NCBI GenBank assembly: GCA_012842425.1 | Contig: DUSU01000078.1 | Location: 1 to 36,217, forward strand | Reading direction: 5' to 3' | Source: Candidatus Fermentithermobacillaceae bacterium | Lineage (GTDB): Bacteria; Bacillota; Sulfobacillia; Fermentithermobacillales; Fermentithermobacillaceae | DNA length: 36,217 bases | Part shown: piece after piece, positions 34,202 through 36,217 of the stretch | Layout of the letters: every line of letters begins with the position of its first letter | Position numbering within the stretch: position 1 is the stretch's first letter | Notes under the pieces: model-generated | Databases searched by the model: none | What the model was told of the DNA's origin: nothing | The model's input: only the letters and a program-made list of their open reading frames with translations | Program-made: the position numbers and the translations under genes

Positions 34202-35761
34202 TCAAGGCGCAAGGGGCTGCCGTACGAAGTCGGCGTGGAGCACAATGTTCTCCGGAAGGATGGTACTCGCAGTGAGAGGGACGTTAGCCGGCTGCATCCT
34301 GGAGCCTGACCAATACCTCAGCCACTCGGGGTTGTCGCTAAAGATCTGCACTTCGTAAGAGGTCGTGTTCGATATGTCAAACGCCTGCGCGAAGGTTTCG
34401 TCGGGATCGACGGTAACCGTTACGGGAGACCCCGGCACGTTCTGCTTCGTCCCGGTAAGAGACACGTTCAGGACCGCAATGCTCACCTGTACCGGCTCGC
34501 TGAAGTAGTTCAGGACCTGGACGATCGCCGAGGAGGCCTGATTGGCTCTGAACATGGGACCCGAAGTCACGGCCTCAGGATCGGAGGGCCCGTTCCCGTT
34601 CCCATTGCAGCACTCCTCGAGGATCTGCCTTACCTCGGCCTTGATCTCCTGAAGACCGTATTCGGGGTTATCCAGCTTGCACTCGATATCTCTTACCTCA
34701 CGCTTGATCTCGGCCAGACCGGCGCAAGGGTCGTTCAGGGCGGCCTGGATTTCGCATACGTCTGCCTTGATTCGCGCAAGCAGGCACAAGATGTCTTTCA
34801 GGTCCAGTTCTCTGAGAATACACTCGATCTCCCGGATCTCTTTCTTTATCTCGCGGAGGCCAAACTCCGGATCTTGAACGGCGTCTTCGATATCACTCAA
34901 AGTCTCCTTGATCCTGTCCAGGAGACAGTTTAGGTCTTCCACATTTAGGCCCTTTAGGAGGCACTCGATGTCCTTGACTTCCTTCTTGATCTCCTCCAGG
35001 CCGTGCTCCTCGTCTTCGACCTGGTCTTCGATATCGTCTACCGCCTCTTTGATATCCCTAAGCAGGCAGCGAATATCATCCAGGTCCAGTCCCTTGAGGC
35101 GGTCCTCGATCTCCCTTATCTCTTCCTTGATCTCGGCAAGACCGTGGTCTTCGCTGTCAACCTCGTCTTCGATGTCCGCCACGATTTCCTTGATGTCTCC
35201 GAGCGCGCACCGGATCTCATCCAAATCCAGCCTCTTGAGCTCACGCTCGATGTCCTTCACCTCGGCCTTGATCTCACCGAGACCAAACTCCGGGCTGTCC
35301 AGCTTATCCTCGATGTCGGCGAATTGGTCGATAAGCTCTTCGAGCAGGTCTTTAACGTCCTCAAGTGCGTTGTCTTTGGGCCGGCCGTCGAGCGCGTCCT
35401 TGAGAATGTCTTTTATGTCCTCGACTGTTTCTTCTATCAACTTGACTTCAACCTTGATCTCTTCCAGACCAAAGCACGGGTCGTCCAGTTTGGCCTCAAT
35501 ATGGTCTACCCCATCCTGGATGGCTTCCAACACGCAGGCAAGTTCCTTCGGGTCTATGTCACCCAGAATATCCTCAAGATTCGCCACACCTTCGGCAATC
35601 TGCTTGAGTCCAAAACACGGATCGGTCACAGCTCCCTCAACTACCGCCACCTCGGACTTGATCTCGCCGAGGCCGAAGTGCGGATTGTCGAGTTTGGCTT
35701 CGATTCGCCGGAGCTGTTGCTGCAGGACCTTGACGAGACACGCGCTAATGCAGTTGCTCAC
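34202..35761 (-). CDS. Tandem-repeat, predicted helical/coiled-coil protein with a C-terminal beta-rich domain; unknown function
   Basis: Repeated DIED.....GL.EIK.E...IE..L..L.L.DI.CLL..IK units. GTG start at 35761 (MSNCISACLVKVLQQQLRRIEAKLDNP) with AGAGAGGTGA upstream; the track start at 35860 lies 33 codons further upstream. Confidence 0.85.
   Translation of the reverse strand: MSNCISACLVKVLQQQLRRIEAKLDNPHFGLGEIKSEVAVVEGAVTDPCFGLKQIAEGVANLEDILGDIDPKELACVLEAIQDGVDHIEAKLDDPCFGLEEIKVEVKLIEETVEDIKDILKDALDGRPKDNALEDVKDLLEELIDQFADIEDKLDSPEFGLGEIKAEVKDIERELKRLDLDEIRCALGDIKEIVADIEDEVDSEDHGLAEIKEEIREIEDRLKGLDLDDIRCLLRDIKEAVDDIEDQVEDEEHGLEEIKKEVKDIECLLKGLNVEDLNCLLDRIKETLSDIEDAVQDPEFGLREIKKEIREIECILRELDLKDILCLLARIKADVCEIQAALNDPCAGLAEIKREVRDIECKLDNPEYGLQEIKAEVRQILEECCNGNGNGPSDPEAVTSGPMFRANQASSAIVQVLNYFSEPVQVSIAVLNVSLTGTKQNVPGSPVTVTVDPDETFAQAFDISNTTSYEVQIFSDNPEWLRYWSGSRMQPANVPLTASTILPENIVLHADFVRQPLAP
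34754..35317 (-). repeat. Four consecutive 47-aa (141-bp) tandem repeats within the CDS
   Basis: ORF residues 182-228, 229-275, 276-322 and 323-369 align without gaps: DIEDKLDSPEFGLGEIKAEVKDIERELKRLDLDEIRCALGDIKEIVA and three equivalents. Confidence 0.9.
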
Positions 35762-35856
35762 CCCACTGTCACCTCTCTCTTGAGTACCTCGGTGACATAA
35801 TATGCAGGCAGCCAGAGACGTGACTGCCTGGGGGTATTCGCCTGTCTTGGGAGCCA

Positions 35857-36217
35857 TCAAAGGCTCCGGATGATCTCTTTGACCGATGAGGTTACCGCTT
35901 CACTTGACGCGGCAAGAGGTTCCTTGGAGCCGAGCTGGGCGTAAGCCGGAGTCCCGCCGCCGCGGCCACCCCACCTGGACGCGATCCTGGAGACAAGTTC
36001 TCTCGCGTCGGGAGACCCGGAAGGCGATATAACGACCACCGAAAACCTGGGGGACAAAGAATAGCAGACGGTGAGTTTCCCTGCAGACTCGCTGAGCCTT
36101 TTCGCGGCATACTTGAGCCGGTCGCCGTCGAGGGACTCAAAGGCCTCTACCACGGCGGGCTCACCTAACTGGGAGAGTGCCTGAACACGTCTCTCTATCT
36201 GGAAGTCGAGTACGGTC
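35857..36217 (-). CDS. C-terminal fragment of a DHHA1-domain protein (AlaRS/AlaX-like), truncated by the window edge
   Basis: SRIASRWGGRGGGTPAYAQLGSKEP matches the DHHA1 Gly-rich motif. The frame stays open through the window edge (TVLDFQIERRVQALSQLGEPAVVEAFESLDGDRLKYAAKRL...). Confidence 0.72.
   Translation of the reverse strand, partial: TVLDFQIERRVQALSQLGEPAVVEAFESLDGDRLKYAAKRLSESAGKLTVCYSLSPRFSVVVISPSGSPDARELVSRIASRWGGRGGGTPAYAQLGSKEPLAASSEAVTSSVKEIIRSL

Noticed and set aside
34754-35317. Possible CRISPR-like array because of a 141-bp period
   Set aside because: Repeats are coding, degenerate at the DNA level, in frame, and have no short identical repeats with unique spacers.
34908-35800. 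Plus-strand 291-aa Ser-rich and 265-aa ORFs over the repeat region
   Set aside because: Periodic shadows of the minus-strand 47-aa repeats; the minus frame has the RBS, terminator and conserved pattern.

Overview
36.2 kb of gene-dense, fairly GC-rich bacterial DNA. It is probably chromosomal and from a Gram-positive anaerobic or thermophilic Bacillota; that lineage is inferred from SigI/RsgI, YhaON, class II RNR and frequent TTG starts, not proven. I see no CRISPR array, rRNA, tRNA, phage or transposon. Order along the window: end of a 5'-truncated membrane protein gene; an AbrB-like regulator with a heterodimeric ABC exporter (minus); a SigI/RsgI sigma/anti-sigma pair; a DinG-family helicase; an alanine-glyoxylate-type aminotransferase with a DapA/HOGA-type aldolase; a PHP phosphatase; a four-gene all-membrane cassette of unknown function; nrdR and an intein-containing class II nrdJ; a hotdog thioesterase and a frameshifted OsmC; a 3-methyladenine glycosylase; a YhaO/YhaN (SbcDC-like) pair with an alpha/beta hydrolase; an amber-interrupted Nudix remnant; a 2-hydroxyacyl-CoA dehydratase-type activase with a fused DUF2229/HgdB-like protein; an ECF sigma/anti-sigma/PspC/LiaF-like operon; a protein with 47-aa repeats; and the C-terminal end of a DHHA1-domain protein. 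The best candidate for an undescribed system is the four-gene membrane cassette at 13236-16228, followed by the 47-aa repeat protein and the DUF2229/HgdB fusion locus. All homology statements come from recognising motifs by eye; no searches were run.
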